Shown here piece after piece: positions 5,923 to 6,109 of a DNA stretch of 6,109 nucleotides. The DNA lies in assembly GCA_016179165.1 (NCBI GenBank), contig JACORX010000101.1, forward strand, positions 1 through 6,109. The letters run 5' to 3'. A program made the position numbers and the translations under genes. This DNA is from Candidatus Rokuibacteriota bacterium. Lineage in GTDB: Bacteria; Methylomirabilota; Methylomirabilia; Rokubacteriales; CSP1-6. Position 1 is the stretch's first letter. Every line of letters starts with the position of its first letter. The notes under the pieces were generated by a model that ran no database searches, was not told where the DNA came from, and worked only from the letters and a program-made list of their open reading frames with translations.

Positions 5923-6109
5923 ATGACGCGGAGGCGATTCGGATGTCTGGTGACAGCCGCCCTTGCTGCCTCGCTCCTGCCGGCCGGCCCCGCGCGGGCC
6001 GACGATCGCACGCGCACGTTCAAGGCTCCCGTGGACCGTGTCTGGACGGTGACGCGCTCCGTGCTCAAGAGCCTCGGCTGGGACATCGACAAGGAGGACC
6101 GCGAGGTCG
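5923..6109 (+). CDS. Secreted protein of unknown function, partial: C-terminus beyond right edge
   Basis: Only the first 62 codons are in the window, so the family is not certain. Residues 1-26 look like an export signal: a basic start (MTRRRFG), a hydrophobic stretch (LVTAALAASLLPAG) and an ARA-DD cleavage site after Ala26. TRRRF partly resembles a twin-arginine motif, but an ordinary Sec signal is as likely. No lipobox is present (Cys8 is too early and lacks the context). The mature protein begins with FKAPVDRVWTVTRSVLKSLGW followed by DIDKEDREV. This strand-helix-strand pattern recalls helix-grip or BamC-like domains, in which a helix with a conserved Trp is followed by a Gly-aromatic turn and an acidic/charged strand. 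That resemblance is pattern-based and weak. The coding call rests on the good ribosome site, the candidate promoter, the signal peptide and the open frame to the edge. It is divergent from the ABC transporter genes and may share their control region. Confidence 0.75.
   Translation, partial: MTRRRFGCLVTAALAASLLPAGPARADDRTRTFKAPVDRVWTVTRSVLKSLGWDIDKEDREV

Noticed and set aside
5739..6092. Extended ATPase starting at 6092
   Set aside because: The added 118 residues resemble no ABC domain and cross the divergent region and the opposite gene. The family length fits a start at 5738.

Overview
The window is GC-rich and densely coding, with bacterial gene organisation: short gaps, overlapping start/stop codons and Shine-Dalgarno sites. 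The base composition, the long spurious antisense open frames and the gene content (degradative-type thiolase, SDR, YbbA/YbbP-type ABC transporter) suggest a high-GC soil or subsurface bacterium. Candidatus Rokubacteria/Methylomirabilota, Acidobacteria or a myxobacteria-like lineage are possible. This is inference from style; there is no rRNA or marker gene to settle it.

Layout. Five genes lie head to tail on the minus strand. In transcription order they are: (1) a YbbA-like ABC ATPase (5738-5040); (2) a YbbP-like permease of 839 aa with two FtsX-type modules (5056-2537), starting inside the ATPase gene; (3) an S4-domain RluA-type RNA pseudouridine synthase (2540-1716), joined to the permease by an ATGA overlap; (4) an SDR-family oxidoreductase (1674-871); (5) the N-terminal two thirds of a thiolase (809 to the left edge, truncated by the window). 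A divergent plus-strand gene begins at 5923 and runs off the right edge. It encodes a small secreted protein of which only 62 codons are visible. The 184-base divergent region carries a plausible sigma70-type promoter for the plus-strand gene and two short perfect dyads.

How the genes may work together. The ATPase and permease should form one inner-membrane complex of the YbbAP type, a MacB/LolCDE/FtsEX relative. In E. coli this pair sits beside the tesA lysophospholipase/thioesterase gene; no tesA is visible here. The SDR and thiolase are typical of acyl-CoA metabolism (beta-oxidation, or acetoacetyl-CoA/3-hydroxyacyl-CoA chemistry). The first three genes are tightly packed and probably cotranscribed. 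The SDR and thiolase have their own strong ribosome binding sites, and each is preceded by a similar TATA(A/C)T motif near the end of the upstream gene, so they may also be transcribed separately.

No clearly new system stands out. The best leads are the repeated GGGTATA(A/C)TCC element, the unusual linkage of a lipid-type ABC transporter to an RNA-modifying enzyme and acyl-CoA enzymes, and the uncharacterised secreted protein sharing the divergent promoter region. No intergenic stretch exceeds 300 bases, and no RNA genes, CRISPR arrays, insertion sequences or clear intrinsic terminators were seen.
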